Of a stretch of 64,000 nucleotides of DNA, positions 22,001 through 31,620 are shown in pieces (positions within the stretch are counted from its first letter, which is position 1; each line of letters begins with the position of its first letter). The notes below the pieces were generated by a model. The model did not search any database. It worked only from the letters and a program-made list of their open reading frames with translations, and had not been told where the DNA came from. The translations under genes were made by a program, and so were the position numbers. The stretch covers positions 9,931,104 through 9,995,103 of the forward strand of contig NC_044995.1 in NCBI RefSeq assembly GCF_008728515.1, read 5' to 3'. Origin of the DNA: Papio anubis. Its lineage: Eukaryota > Chordata > Mammalia > Primates > Cercopithecidae.

Positions 22001-25000
22001 CCCTAGCTCTTCAGTTCAAGTCAGGGGCCCACTGCTCCCTGCACCTGCATGTTTCATCCCCGTTTCTCCCTGGCCATGCCTCCCACATCCCATCTGGGTG
22101 CTGGCACCTAACACTACCCAACGAACACTTGTGGGAGGAAGACGTGAGGGACAGGCCTCTGGAGAGGGTGCGCCCACAGGGGATGGGCCCAGAAGGAGGG
22201 GATCAGGGAGTCCCAGCTCACATGTTTCACAACAGGGTTTTGGACGGGCGTCTCAGGGCTGCTGTCAGGAGGCGGCCCCAAGCTCAGCATGGTGCTCACG
22301 CAGCCCTCCACTTGGGCATGCAGGAAGTTGTTGAAGACATAGTGGAAGAAGAGGTCCTATGGGAGGACACAGGGTTGGTACCAGAGAGGCCCTGCCCCAG
22401 CCCCTGAGCCCCCAGCGCCCGAGCCCCCAGCCCAGTCTGGTCCCCACCCCAGCCCCTGAGCCCCCACCCAGACCAGTCCCCACCCCAGCCCCCGAGCCCC
22501 CAGCCCAGTCCGGTCCCCACCCCAGCCCCTGAGCCCCCAGCCCCCGAGCCCCTAGCTCAGTCCGGTCCCCACCCCAGCCCCTTAGCCCCCAGCCCCCGAG
22601 CCCCTAGCTCAGTCCGGTCCCCACCCCAGCCCCTTAACCCCCAGCCCCCGAGCCCCTAGCTCAGTCCGGTCCCCACCCCAGCCCCTTAACCCCCAGCCCG
22701 GGCCCCTAGCTCAGTCAGGTCCCACCCCAGCCCCATTCCGGTCAGCCAGCCCCATCCCAGCCCCCCGACCCCCAGCCAGTCCAGTCCACCCTGCCCAGTC
22801 CATTCCCCACCCCAGCCCCGAGCCCCAGCCAGTCGGTCCAGCCCCTGAGCCCCCCAGCCCCGGGCCCCGCTCCGGTCCAGTCCAGCCCCTTGTGATCCAG
22901 TCCACTTTCCCAGCATAATTGTTAGGCACGTCCAGTCTCCAGGCTTTCCATTTCATCATTATTTCCATTTGTAGAGCCGTGCAGCCGCGTGTTGCCCAGA
23001 GGCGGAGCCAGCATGCCCCACGTCATCTGTAGCGGCTCCAGCTGCAGATACAGGGAGCCCTGGTTCCCAAGGGCTGCACTTCCTGCTTCCCCCGCCTCCC
23101 CAAGGACCACAACCCCCGCCCCTGACCTTGGGAGGCTCCAGCAGGAGCTGGTGGAAGCAGCTGAGCCGCGGGCGCAGGGCGTGCAAGGCGCCCACACTGG
23201 ACACAGTGCTTTCCAGGGCTCCCTGGGCCAGGAGCTCCAGCTGCCCATCCACACTGCTGAAGAAGTTGTTCACAGTCATGGACTCGGACCTGCAGCAGGG
23301 CAGTGTCAAAGGCAGAGTGAGCCTAGACGGCCTGCGTGCCCACACGACAGCAGGCGCAAGGACCGAGTCTGCAGGGTCTGGAGGAAGACGAGAAGCCACA
23401 GGTCCCCGGCGCCGCTCTCTTCTGAGGCCCTTCAGACTACACCTGGCTGGGGTGGGGTGGGGGGGGGGGGGGTGGGGTGGGGTGGGGTGGGGTGGGGAGC
23501 TCGCCAGGTGGCAGCATTGGCAGTCCACTGTGGGGGCACCGGTAAGGGATGAGGGCGGGAAGGCACACCCAACAAGCTAGAGGCCTTTATGGTAAGGCAG
23601 GGGCACGGAGGCCTGAGGTCCCTCCCAACACAAGCTGCAGCAGTGGCCTCAGCCTCAGCGCCCTCATTTGTCAAACAAGACAGGAAGATTCCTCCCTTGG
23701 GCCCATACTGTCCACTGCACAGGGAGCACAAGCGGCCACCAGAGCAAGGCGCCACTTGGAGGCGGCAGTTTCACTTGGTGGACACCGAGACCCGCCTCTG
23801 AGGGGCCAGAGAGCCCCAGGGGATGGGCAGCATGCATGGTCTGCGGCCCATATCCCTCACCTCGGCCTCCTGGGCTCCAGCAGGGTCAGCAGCACCTGGA
23901 TCCCACTGACGATGACAGACTGGCTCTGCTCCACCTCGAACATGTTGCTTAAGAGCTGCTCAATCGTCTCCTGCCTATGGGGGTGGGGGTGGGGGCGGGG
24001 GTCAGGGTGAGGGGCCAGGGGCCCAGGGCATCCCCAAGTCAGCTCCCCCCAGCCTTAGCTTCGCCCGCACACCCACTTCTCCAGGGTGGCCAGCAGCTGG
24101 TCAGGCTCCGGGCTGTCCTGGACTTGGATCATCTGCTCCCGGCTCAGGCGGACGATGTCACACAGGGACTGGGACGCGTTGGAATGTTGCTGGGATGGGG
24201 AGAGACAGGTGAGGATCCTGGTCGGGCCCGGTGCAGCCTGGTGCTGGAAGCCCCTCCCCCGAGCTGACCATCCAGGGAAAAACGGTCACCCAGACACAGG
24301 GACACGAGTTAAGAAGAAGAGGGCACAGAAGCACCAATTGCTGGAGGGAAAATGGTGGAGAGAACAGGAACCCAGGAAGGCTCCCCAGGACAGGAGGCAT
24401 CCACAGAAGGCCCGCGAGCTCGCACACAGGGCCGGCAGCACTGCCCGCAACGACCCAGACAGCTTCGACTGACGAGTGGGTATGCCCAACCTGGTCTGTC
24501 CGCACAGGGGAGGGCTAATCAGCCAAAAAAAGGAGTGTAACTGATCCACGCAACCACGTGAATGAGCCACAAAGACAGGGAAACTGATCCACGCAACCAC
24601 GTGAATGAGCCACAAAACACCATGCTAGTGAAAGAAACCAGACACAGACCACATGGTGTATGATCCCATTTTATGAAATGTCCAAAGACAAATCCAGAGA
24701 CAGAATAGTCTGGTGGTTGCCAGGGGCTGAGAAGAGAAAGGGAAAAATTGGGAGGGGGTGCTAATGAATACAGGGTATCTTTTTTTTCTTTTTTCTGGAG
24801 AAAAGGTCTCAGCTGGGTGTGACAGCACATGTCTATAATCCCAGCACTTTGAAAGGCCGAGGTGGGAGCATCACTTGAGCCCAGGAGTTTGAGACCAGCC
24901 TGGGCAACATGGCAAAAACTCCATCTCTACAAGTACAAAATAATTAGCCAGGAATGCTGGTACGCGCCTGTAGTTCCAGCCACTCATGTGGCGGAGGCAG

Positions 25001-28000
25001 GAGGATCGCTTGAGCCCAGGGGGTCAAGGCTGCAGTGAGGCAAGACCACACCACTGCACTCCAGCCTGGGATCACACCACTGCACTCCAGCCTGGGCAAC
25101 GGAGCAAGACCCTGTCTAAAAAAAAAAAAAGATACGGCCTCTACATCACCCCAGGCTGGAGTGCAGTGGTATCATCGTAGCTCACTGCAGCCTTGAACTC
25201 CTGGGCCCAACAGATCCTCCCGCCTCAGACTCTTGAGGAGCTAGGACTACAGGTGTGCACCACCAATGCCAGCTAAGTTTCAAATTTTTTGTAGAGACAA
25301 GGTCTTGCTATGTTGCCCAGGCTAGTCTCAAACTCCTGGGCTCAAGCCATCCTCCAGCCTCACCTGCCAAAACGCTGGGATTACAGGCAGGACTTGTTTT
25401 TTGGAGTGATAAAAAATAATCTAAATTCAACATGATGATAAACAACGCTGTGAATACACTAAAAGCACTGAACTGTAAGCTTCAGTGGGTGAGTCGTATG
25501 CTGTGTAATTTATATCTCAGTAAAGCTGCTACAGAAGAGAAAAGCATAAGCAGAGCTGAGTCTAACCCAACGGGCAGCCGCAGGGCTTGGCTGTGTTGCT
25601 CCTGGGCCATGCCTCAGGGCCCTCACAGGGACAGGCCCTAGCCTGGGTGAGCCCAGAGCCACATCTCTGCTCTGCAAGCCTGTACGCCTCTCAGAGGCAG
25701 CAGCTGGCATGGGGAGGGACACGTTGCTCCCAGGGGCCTCGGACGTCGGAGGCTCTTGACAAACACCTACTCTACACTAGGCCCTGTGCTGGGCACCAGG
25801 ACAGAGATGGAGACGTAAACTGGAGAAACACATGGATGTGGGCCCCCCCCCACAGAACTAAAGGGGAGGATGTGAGGGTCCTTGAAAGCAAGGCTGCTGG
25901 ATGGACCCTTAGAAGGACATGGAGGGGTTCAATCAGGCAGGAGACAGGGAAAAAGCTGCCAGGCCCAGCAACAGCACAGGTCAGGGTGGGCAGGGAAGGA
26001 TGTGGGGCCAGGGCTGGGACAGGTGATGAGGAGGGCCCCTCCCTACAAGGCATTATGTGCCAAGTTCCTGGGTCATGAAAAAAACCTTTCTAGCACTTTC
26101 GGAGGCCAAGGTGGGAGAATCATTTGAGTCAAGTTTCCTTCCTTTTCTCAAAGGGCATGGATATACCTGGTTCTCAAGGCTCTCTTTTCTCACCAATTTC
26201 TTTTTTTCCTTTTTTGAGACAGGGTCTGTGACCCAGGCTGGAGTGCAGTGGTGTGATCATGACTCACTGTAGCCTTGACCTCCCAGCTCAAGCAATCCTC
26301 CTACCTGAGCTTCCCAAGTAGCGGGGACTGCAGGTGTGCACCACCACACTCAACACACATAAGTTTTTATGTAGAAATGGGTGTGACTATGTTGCCCAAG
26401 CTGGTCTCAAACTCATGGGCTCAAGAATCCTCCCACTTCGCCCTCCCAAAGTGCTGGAATTACAGGCTCGAGCCACCGCGTCCAGCCCCAATTCCTCTTT
26501 TAAAAGCGGGGAGCTGGGCATGGGGAAAGGACTCTAAGGGGAAGCTGCAGGGGCACTGGCAGCACTCACATTCTCATCCTTCGACGGGTGGATCTGCTCA
26601 ATCAGCCGCTGGACGATCTTCTCCTCGTTGAGCCACTGAGGGTGAGAAGGCGGGGGCTGCATCACCATCCACCGTGTCCAGCCCCCTACCCCCAGAGGAG
26701 CCGGCCCTGCTCACATTGACAACGTCCTGCCTCAGCTGGGGCCGCTCCACACAGGTAAGCAGGCGCAGCAGCAGGTCCATGATGGCCGAGGTGCCGATGT
26801 GCTGCAGCAGCAGGTCCACGAAGTCATCCTTCTTCCGCAGAAAGGACACAAGCTGGGGGCGCATGGGCTGCGTCACGCACAGGGCCTGGCCCAGCCGCCA
26901 CCCCCAACCCCACGGTGGCATCAGGGTGGGGGCCAGGGCACCTGGTCCGTCTTGCGGTTGATGAGGATGCCCATGACCTTGCTGAAGAAGCTGGCCAGCA
27001 GCGGATTGAGGCTGCCGGTGCTCTGCAGGAAGCCGTAGAGCCGGTTCAGGAGGGACTCATCAGCACCCAGGGCGTCATTGATCTGCGGTACGTCTGAGGT
27101 CAGAATCTCGCAGGCCACACTGGGGTACCTGGGAGGCAAGCACAAGTGGGTGGGGGCTCAGGTTGGGGTAGGGGGCAAGGCTCTACCCTCTTCTCTGCAC
27201 CGGGCACTGGGTTCCTGGGGCCGCAGAGACCCCATCCCGGAAGGGGAAAGGGCATGACAAGGCAGAGGACAAGGCTGACGCAGAAATAAGGGCCCACACC
27301 AGGCCTCCCCTACCCTGCTAACACCCAGCTGTCTCATCCTAGGCTCCTCACCACCCCCAAGACAAGCCTGGTCCTGAAGCTCCTGTGCTTCCCAATCCCC
27401 CAACAGCTAACGCTCATCCCTTCTGACTCTCAGCGGCTTCACTTGCGGCCCCGTACACTGCCCCAGTTCCGCTGACTCCTGGAACCTTGCTCAACTTCCA
27501 GCCCCACCTCCTGCCTCCCTTCTCCAAACTCTCACACGGTGCCTGACAGCTCCAAGACAAGAGCCACCCCAGCAGCATGCCATTCAAGGCCCTGAGGGAC
27601 CACAATCTGCTCTAGGACTGTGGGGAGGTGCCCCTTGGGAGGCCAAAGCAGGCATATCACTTGAGGTCAGGAGTTTGAGACCAGCCTGGGCAACACGGCG
27701 AAACCCCGTCTCTACTAAAAATACAAAAATTACCCAGGTGTGGTGACTTATAGTCCCAGCTACTGAGGAGGGTGAGGCAGGAGAATCACTTGAATCCGGG
27801 AGGCAGAGGTTGCAGTGAGCCAATCATGCCACTGCACTCCAACCTGGTGACAGAGTGAGTCTCCAAAAACAAAAAAAAAGTGTCTTTTGAGTATCACTTG
27901 GATTAAAAAATAAGTAATCTTTTTTTTTTTTTTTTTTTTTTTTTTGGGGTGGAGTCTCACTCTGTCACCCAGGCTGGAGTGCAGTGGCCAGATCTCAGCT

Positions 28001-28865
28001 CACTGCAGGCTCCGCCTCCCGGGTTCACGCCATTCTCCTGCCTCAGCCTCCCGAGTAGCTGGGACTACAGGCGCCCGCCACCTCGCCTGGCTAGTTTTTT
28101 GTATTTTTTTAGTAGAGACGGGGTTTCACCGTGTCAGCCAGGATGGTCTCCATCTCCTGACCTCATGATCCGCCCGTCTCGGCCTCCCAAAGTGCTGGGA
28201 TTACAGGCTTGAGCCACCGCGCCTGGCCAAAAAATAAGTAATCTTAAAGTGTCTTCAATAGCAGACAAATGTTTCACAAACACACAAAAAATTTTTTTAA
28301 TAAAAAATAAATAAAATAAAAAGCATCGAATAAAGAGAAAAACCAGCCAGGGATGTTGTCACACACTTGTGGTCCCAGCTACTCAGGAGATTGAGGCGGG
28401 AGGATCGCTTGGGCCCATGACTTTGTGGCTCCTGTGACTATGCCACTGCCTTCCTTGGTCTGCACCCAGTGAGCTGTGAGGCCTTGTGCAGGGGCCTGGC
28501 TGCTCCCTGCCTCGCTTTCCTGATCCCCAAACCGGAGTTTACTGATACTGACGCATTTCAGGGTAGCTGTGAGGCTTGCGTAGTGAAGGTATGTGTGATG
28601 CTGATAGGGACGGGCTGGCCAGGAGCTAGGGAACTCACTTGTAGCGAAGCCGCTCCTCACCGCTAGCGGGCGGCTCCTGGGTGACCCAGGCCACCATGGC
28701 CTGCAGGTGGGGTGGCTGCAGCAGGAAGTCCAGCAGCTTGCGGTTGACCACCTTGCACTCCTGCAGCACGTCTTCCTCGTCCAGCAGCTCCGGCAGGCTC
28801 AGGTCCTCCCGCTCCAGCAGCGTGTCCAGGTGTGAGCTTGTGTGCAGGTCAAACTTCCAAAACAT
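11406..28865 (-). CDS. PPP6R1: PPP6R1, protein phosphatase 6 regulatory subunit 1 (SAPS1)
   Basis: Twenty-two coding exons on the minus strand translate to a protein matching remembered human PPP6R1 from MFWKFDLHTSSHLDTL to PEGPASPGSQ. Coordinates are in the exon-map entry. The SAPS-domain N-terminal half (roughly residues 10-520) is helical, with segments such as LLDFLLQPPHLQAMVAWVTQ and DFVDLLLQHIGTSAIMDLLL. The C-terminal half is acidic and Pro/Ser-rich, with DDDEEEEDEEE and a second Glu run. The family binds the PP6 catalytic subunit PPP6C and links it to ankyrin-repeat subunits; the protein is mainly cytoplasmic. Intact exons sum to 2493 nt. A normal exon 8 of 153 nt would give 881 residues, the human length. 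Exon 8 (22911-23041) is, however, damaged, so the sequence as given would not encode the full protein. Confidence 0.96.
12873..13009 (-). CDS. PPP6R1: PPP6R1 acidic-run exon (coding exon 17)
   Basis: The minus strand reads SGGSTDSEDEEEEDEEEEED then EEGIGCAARGGATPM. The Glu/Asp run is a trinucleotide tract (plus-strand 'cctcctcctcctcgtcctcc'), so its length is likely to vary among individuals or species. An earlier acidic run, FDDDEEEEDEEEAQ, lies in the exon at 17316-17494. Confidence 0.9.
13010..13682. other. PPP6R1 intron, no repeat recognised
   Basis: Part of the 4.3-kb intron between coding exons 16 and 17. I see only unassigned sequence here, possibly with weak MIR/L2 traces around 13470-13560. 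Confidence 0.4.
13683..13975 (+). mobile_element. Old interspersed repeat, family not assigned
   Basis: Words such as 'ctacacacctaggctctatg', 'gtatagccctgttgctccta', 'gtacagcatgtcatggtact' and 'gaccactgtctcatatatgg' are a recurrent human interspersed repeat that I recognise but cannot name with certainty. Confidence 0.5.
14050..14757 (+). mobile_element. L1 ORF2 fragment (left of Alu)
   Basis: Degenerate L1 ORF2 wording, for example 'ttgttcaacattgtactgga', 'gattctgtacctagaaaatc' and 'cttcagcaaggttgcaggat', with stops. The element resumes after the Alu at 14758-15062 and again after the insert at 15404-15592. Confidence 0.9.
14758..15062 (-). mobile_element. Alu element inserted in L1
   Basis: An antisense Alu, 'gagatgggagtttccttctt' to 'caccgtgcccaac', splits the L1. 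'aaccttccatttt' before it and 'aacctcccatttt' after it look like diverged target-site duplications. Confidence 0.88.
15063..15403 (+). mobile_element. L1 ORF2 fragment (middle)
   Basis: Continues the L1: 'aaagcaacagcaaccagggc', 'ggtactggataaagacagac', 'ttcaacaactggtgcaagga', 'gctcaaaatgaatcgaaaac'. It is broken by the insert that follows. Confidence 0.88.
15404..15592 (-). repeat. Duplicated Alu-spacer-Alu junction
   Basis: This segment is nearly the same as 16760-16945: the end of an antisense Alu, a non-Alu spacer ('taatttgttgatttcttaa' then 'catctaacc') and the start of a second Alu. It interrupts the L1 open at both sides. An Alu-end word is also partly repeated at its left edge ('tcccaaagtgctcctcccaa'). 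Confidence 0.85.
15593..16060 (+). mobile_element. L1 3' end fragment (right)
   Basis: Resumes L1 3' wording: 'attcatagcagctgcactca', 'aacctgcccaaaggcctatc', 'ctacatgctgtatcaagtga'. It is degenerate. Confidence 0.75.
16061..16505. other. PPP6R1 intron, unassigned
   Basis: No gene or clear repeat is seen. A purine-rich GAGAG tract lies at about 16360-16395. Confidence 0.4.
16506..17145 (-). mobile_element. Two antisense Alu elements (AluJ/S-like)
   Basis: The copies lie at about 16506-16806 and 16841-17143, joined by a 34-bp non-Alu spacer that also occurs in the duplicate at 15404-15592. Confidence 0.88.
17840..17990 (+). mobile_element. MIR fragment
   Basis: 'aaaaccactcattgaggtaa' and 'gaaaatggggctcagaaatg' then 'ttaagtgactctcctcagg' follow the MIR pattern. 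A second weaker MIR-like piece lies at about 18310-18440. Confidence 0.6.
17991..18754. other. PPP6R1 intron, mostly unassigned
   Basis: Part of the 2.75-kb intron between coding exons 14 and 15. Apart from a weak MIR trace at 18310-18440 I see nothing I can name. Confidence 0.4.
18755..19073 (+). mobile_element. Young AluY (Old World monkey type)
   Basis: Full length with an uninterrupted terminal A-run of more than 30 bases (19038-19073). It begins 'ggccgggcgcggtggctcaa' and carries 'caaaaaactagccgggcgtg'. The long A tail and few changes mark a recent insertion. Confidence 0.93.
19074..19192 (-). mobile_element. Alu right-monomer fragment
   Basis: 'gatggtctcacaacattgcc' to 'gagccactgtgcccagcc' is a right-arm or FRAM-like fragment. 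Confidence 0.75.
19503..19790 (-). mobile_element. Alu element (AluS-like)
   Basis: Antisense copy from 'gagatggagtctcgctctg' to 'gagccactccgtccagtc'. Confidence 0.9.
19791..20395. other. PPP6R1 intron, unassigned
   Basis: No repeat or gene is recognised between the Alu and coding exon 14. Confidence 0.4.
21150..21332 (+). repeat. 33-bp minisatellite in PPP6R1 intron
   Basis: The unit 'cccgacccagccccccaccc' followed by 'agacagtcccagt' repeats about five times with little change. Because 33 is a multiple of 3, it leaves open frames on both strands (plus strand PTQPPTQTVPV repeats). It lies in the intron between coding exons 10 and 11, 30 bases from the exon 10 donor. Confidence 0.95.
21625..21975. 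repeat. Compound CA/CATGCA satellite
   Basis: About 350 bp of CACA interspersed with CATGCATGCA, GTGCACAC and ACTCATGC blocks, with a longer unit of about 120 bp roughly repeated. It lies in the intron between coding exons 9 and 10. Alternating purine-pyrimidine runs may adopt Z-DNA. Confidence 0.9.
22378..22900 (+). repeat. C-rich minisatellite in PPP6R1 intron
   Basis: Units of 36 and 52 bp all begin 'tccccaccccagcccc' and contain 'cccccagcccccgagcccct' and 'agctcagtccgg'. Six or more copies are regular from 22440 to 22730, then the array decays. It fills the intron between coding exons 8 and 9 and reaches to within about ten bases of damaged exon 8. Confidence 0.93.
22911..23041 (-). pseudogene. 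PPP6R1: Damaged PPP6R1 coding exon 8
   Basis: The first 63 nt (23041-22979) are perfect, encoding LEPLQMTWGMLAPPLGNTRL then H. The next 44 nt (22978-22935) are AT-rich and unlike the expected coding DNA. The sequence then returns to a recognisable LDVPN-like word and 'atgctg' at 22916-22911. The exon is 131 nt instead of the 153 nt needed to make 881 residues, a 22-nt loss that shifts the frame. The base after the exon gives GG, not GT, so the donor is also missing. The flanking coding exons are intact and in phase, so a local sequence or assembly error beside the minisatellite is more likely than gene loss. Confidence 0.8.
23446..23500 (+). repeat. G-run tract with quadruplex potential
   Basis: (GGGGT)n with a central uninterrupted G-run of more than ten (23459-23472), in the intron between coding exons 6 and 7. 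Many G4 blocks lie in one strand, which is the template side of PPP6R1. Confidence 0.9.
24538..24614 (+). repeat. Short tandem duplication
   Basis: 'aactgatccacgcaaccacg' followed by 'tgaatgagccacaaa' occurs at 24538 and again at 24580, a 42-bp period. It lies beside L1-derived DNA. Confidence 0.9.
24620..24790 (+). mobile_element. L1 3' end fragment
   Basis: 'gaaagaaaccagacacagac', 'tgatcccattttatgaaatg' and 'tggtggttgccaggggctga' are L1 3' wording. It resumes after the Alu pair at about 25395-25545 ('ctgtgaatacactaaaagca'). Confidence 0.8.
24808..25390. mobile_element. Sense Alu followed by antisense Alu
   Basis: A sense copy (24808-25130) contains an internal repeat of its 'ccactgcactccagcctggg' segment (25050-25098). 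The antisense copy (25131-25390) follows at once, making an inverted Alu pair able to fold in the transcript. Confidence 0.87.
25391..25545 (+). mobile_element. L1 3' end fragment (continuation)
   Basis: 'gctgtgaatacactaaaagc' and 'tttatatctcagtaaagctg' continue the L1 left of the Alu pair. Confidence 0.7.
25546..26199. other. PPP6R1 intron, unassigned
   Basis: 'ctctacactaggccctgtgc' and 'tgggcaccaggacagagatg' at 25770-25810 suggest a MIR/L2-type relic. The rest is unassigned. Confidence 0.4.
26200..26488 (-). mobile_element. Alu element (AluJ-like)
   Basis: Diverged antisense copy, 'gagacagggtctgtgaccca' to 'gccaccgcgtccagcccc'. It lies about 80 bases from the coding exon 4 donor. Confidence 0.87.
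27635..28230. mobile_element. Sense Alu plus antisense young AluY
   Basis: Sense partial copy at about 27635-27882. Antisense full copy from a T-run at 27920 to 28228, with Old World monkey AluY wording at its end. 'aaaaaataagtaatctt' occurs before and after the second copy (27904-27920 and 28229-28245) as its target-site duplication. Confidence 0.92.
28338..28455 (+). mobile_element. Alu fragment
   Basis: A degenerate piece, 'gttgtcacacacttgtggtc' to 'gaggatcgcttgggcccatg'. The DNA from 28246 to 28337 is A-rich. Confidence 0.65.
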
Positions 28866-28871
28866 GGCGCC

Positions 28872-31015
28872 CTACAGGCATGGACACAACCAGCGCCGCG
28901 TCAGACGCCCCAGGGGAGTCCCTGCTAGACGGACTGACCACAGGCACTGAGTGCCCACCTTGGGCACAGCCTCTCCCCAAGACCCAGCCCTCTCCCTCAC
29001 ACTGAGCCCAGCCCCACCCTGGGACTGCCCGCAGGCTCAGTGCCTCCATCACTCATGCTTAATAAGGCTCCCACTGAGTACCAGGCTCCTACAGCTGCCC
29101 TCGAGCCCACCCCTCTTCCCCACCTCCAGCCTCCAGGCTGCCTCGCCTGAGGTCCGGGGGGTCACTTCACACCCGAGGCCTCAGGCCTGGTGAAGTCCCC
29201 AGTGTGGACTGTGTGCAGGGCATGCGAGTAGAGGCTGGACACTGTGCACTGAGAGGCCTCAGGCCCTGTCTCCCCATGAGGGTCTGGGTCCACTATCCCT
29301 ACTTTTGGGTGGGACACTGCAGGGGCGGGGCCTGAACCTCTGTCTTCAAATTTGCTTCAACCTGTATTTGTTCAACAAACTCAAACGCCCGATGACTTTC
29401 AGCACACGGCTGCTGCTTGGCCCAGCAAATCACCCGAGGCTGCGTGGGAGGCATGGGGCGGTGGCAGGGGGAAGAGAGGAAGTCTGTGCGTCTCCAGGCT
29501 GTGGCCGTTGCCTGGACACCACTCACACACAAACACACCCCAACCATCCTCTCACCCAGCACCTGGGCTGGAACGAGGAAGAGGAAAAGTTGGAAGGGAG
29601 GGGCTCCCAGAACAGTCACTGACCAGGACCTGAAGGAACCCAGGGTGGGATAGACAAATTCTGCAGAGGAAGAACAAAGCCAGCAACACCCAGCCCTGAC
29701 CCTGTCCCCATCTGGAGCTGGCTCCCGCCTTCTGGAGGACAGCGTCTGGTTCCTCGGCCTGGTTCCAGCCCCTAAACACTCCTGCACAGGAACTCACTGG
29801 CAATAAGGACACATACACAGAGCATTAACAAGATGCCAGGCAACCCCATTCTGAGCCCCTGCCCTGTACTATGTCACTGCTCCGCAGGGCCCTACAAAGC
29901 CTCCACACAGACCGTCCACTGCAGAGCTCACCTGCGACGTGTGCTCTCGGCACCTGGTGACAATGGTCCTGGCTCTGCATGTGTGCTGTACACACGATGT
30001 CCAAGCCACCAGCAGCCCCCAAGCAAGCTGCCATCACCCCGCCACAGAGGACAAGGGGCAACCAAAGCCCGGTAAATCAGGCAGCATCCTGGCATCTCAA
30101 AGGCCATCTGGTCCCAGCAGACAGCCTTTGTGGAGTTCTCATCAGTTAAGACACTGACCAGAGCTCAGGCTCGTCACCGGCCTCCTGACAACCATATCAC
30201 CAGCTAAGGCCACTGCTGCCCCCAACTCACCACAAAGCATGCTGGGAACAGAGCAGAGCCGGCACGGGAGGCCGGGGTGCCTCTCCCACAGCCCTTCACC
30301 GCCGTCACTCCCAGGCACAGATGTTAGTCCCTTTCCTTCAACGCCTTTCTGCAGCTTCTTCCAGTTCCCTCATTCCCTTAGCACAGGCCTCCACCATGTC
30401 CTCGAGCCCCTCTGACCTGTCACCTCAGTGCCCATCAGCCGCCAGGCCTGACTCAGTCCCAGACCCCAGGGAAGAGACAGGGAGACATGGAGCACCAGGC
30501 CCAGGGAAGAGACTTCATCCAAGCTTAGGCGAGCAGTCCAGGCTGACAACGGGCAGGACAGAATCCCACACATGGCCTCAGGCAGGTCAAACGCCGCCTG
30601 GGCCTCCTTTCCTCTCCTTCCCGCCTAACTTGAAGCCAGGCCAGCCTGGGGCCAGGATCTCCTCGCTCATCCACCCTGACCACCCTAAGGCTGGGCTCAG
30701 CTCGGGAGGCTGCAGTCCAGACCTCGCTCCCAGGCTGCCGGTCTGCCTCGGTGACTCCAGGCTGGCAACAACCTTGATATGACACTATAGGTCCCTAAAC
30801 CTGGTCCCTAAACCTGGCCAATGACATTTGAGAGTGGAGCAGAGGGAAGAGCTCTGTGACCAACGACAGTCATGGCGGCAGCGGGAGGACTGGGGGAGAC
30901 AGCAGCAGCCTCCAGGCATTTGAACCCCTGCTCCTCTGGGGGGTCTGCCAGGTCCCAGTCCGCAGCACCCAGTGACTCACCTCTTACCCCTCACCAGTCC
31001 ACTTTTCCCAATAAT
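28872..31015. other. PPP6R1 intron 1, proximal part, mostly unassigned
   Basis: Upstream of the exon that carries the start codon. I see L2-like wording around 30330-30400 and a short tandem 'ggtccctaaacct' at 30789-30816. No further exon is recognisable. Confidence 0.4.
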
Positions 31016-31620
31016 CCTTTTTCTTTGAGACGGAGTCTCACTCTGTCGCCCAGGCTGGAGTGCAGTGGCACAATCTAGGTTCACCGCAACCTTTGCCTCC
31101 CGGGTTCAGGCGATTCTCCTGCCTCCGCCTCCCCAGTAGCTGTACTACATGCATCCGCCACCACGCCCGGCTAATTTTTGTATTTTAGTAGAAATGGGGT
31201 TTCACCATGTTGGCCGGGCTGGTTTCGAACTCCTAACCGTGGGTGATCCGCCCACCTGGGCCTCCCAAAGTGTTGGGATTACAGGCGTAAGCCACCACGC
31301 CCAGACTCCCAATATTCCTTCTAAGGTCGGGCGCAGTGGCTCACACCTATAATCCCAGAACTTTGGGAAGCCCCGGCGGACAGATCACCCGAGGTCAGGA
31401 GTTTGACACGAGCCTGGCCAACATGGTGAAACTCCATTTCTACTAAAAATACAAAAATTAGCCAAGTGTGGTGTTGGGTGCCTGTAGTCCCAGCTACTTG
31501 GGAGGCTGAGGCAGGAGAATCGCCTGAATCCGGGAGTGGAGGTTGCAGTGAACCAAGATTGCGCCACTGCACTCCAGCCTGGGTGACAGAGCAACACTCA
31601 GTCTCGGGAAAAAAAAAATT
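31016..31620. mobile_element. Antisense Alu then sense Alu
   Basis: Antisense copy at about 31016-31306 and sense copy at 31324-31620 with an A-rich end. Together they form a close inverted pair. Confidence 0.9.

Larger units (their letters stand above)
11406..28871 (-). other. PPP6R1: PPP6R1 exon map
   Basis: Coding exons in transcript order: 28865-28639 (exon begins 28871), 27128-26942, 26852-26715, 26635-26570, 24189-24077, 23974-23861, 23289-23127, 23041-22911 (damaged), 22356-22222, 21426-21362, 21076-20961, 20873-20788, 20664-20575, 20493-20396, 17643-17586, 17494-17316, 13009-12873, 12780-12600, 12468-12398, 12290-12209, 11672-11562, 11481-11406. Apart from the damaged exon's donor, each boundary has AG and GT, and phases join without a break. 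The exon at 20664-20575, for example, encodes VNTHHLHSSSDDEDDRLKEF and ends VLQQ. The exon at 13009-12873 carries the second acidic run, encoded by a (CTC)n-like tract on the plus strand. Confidence 0.93.
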
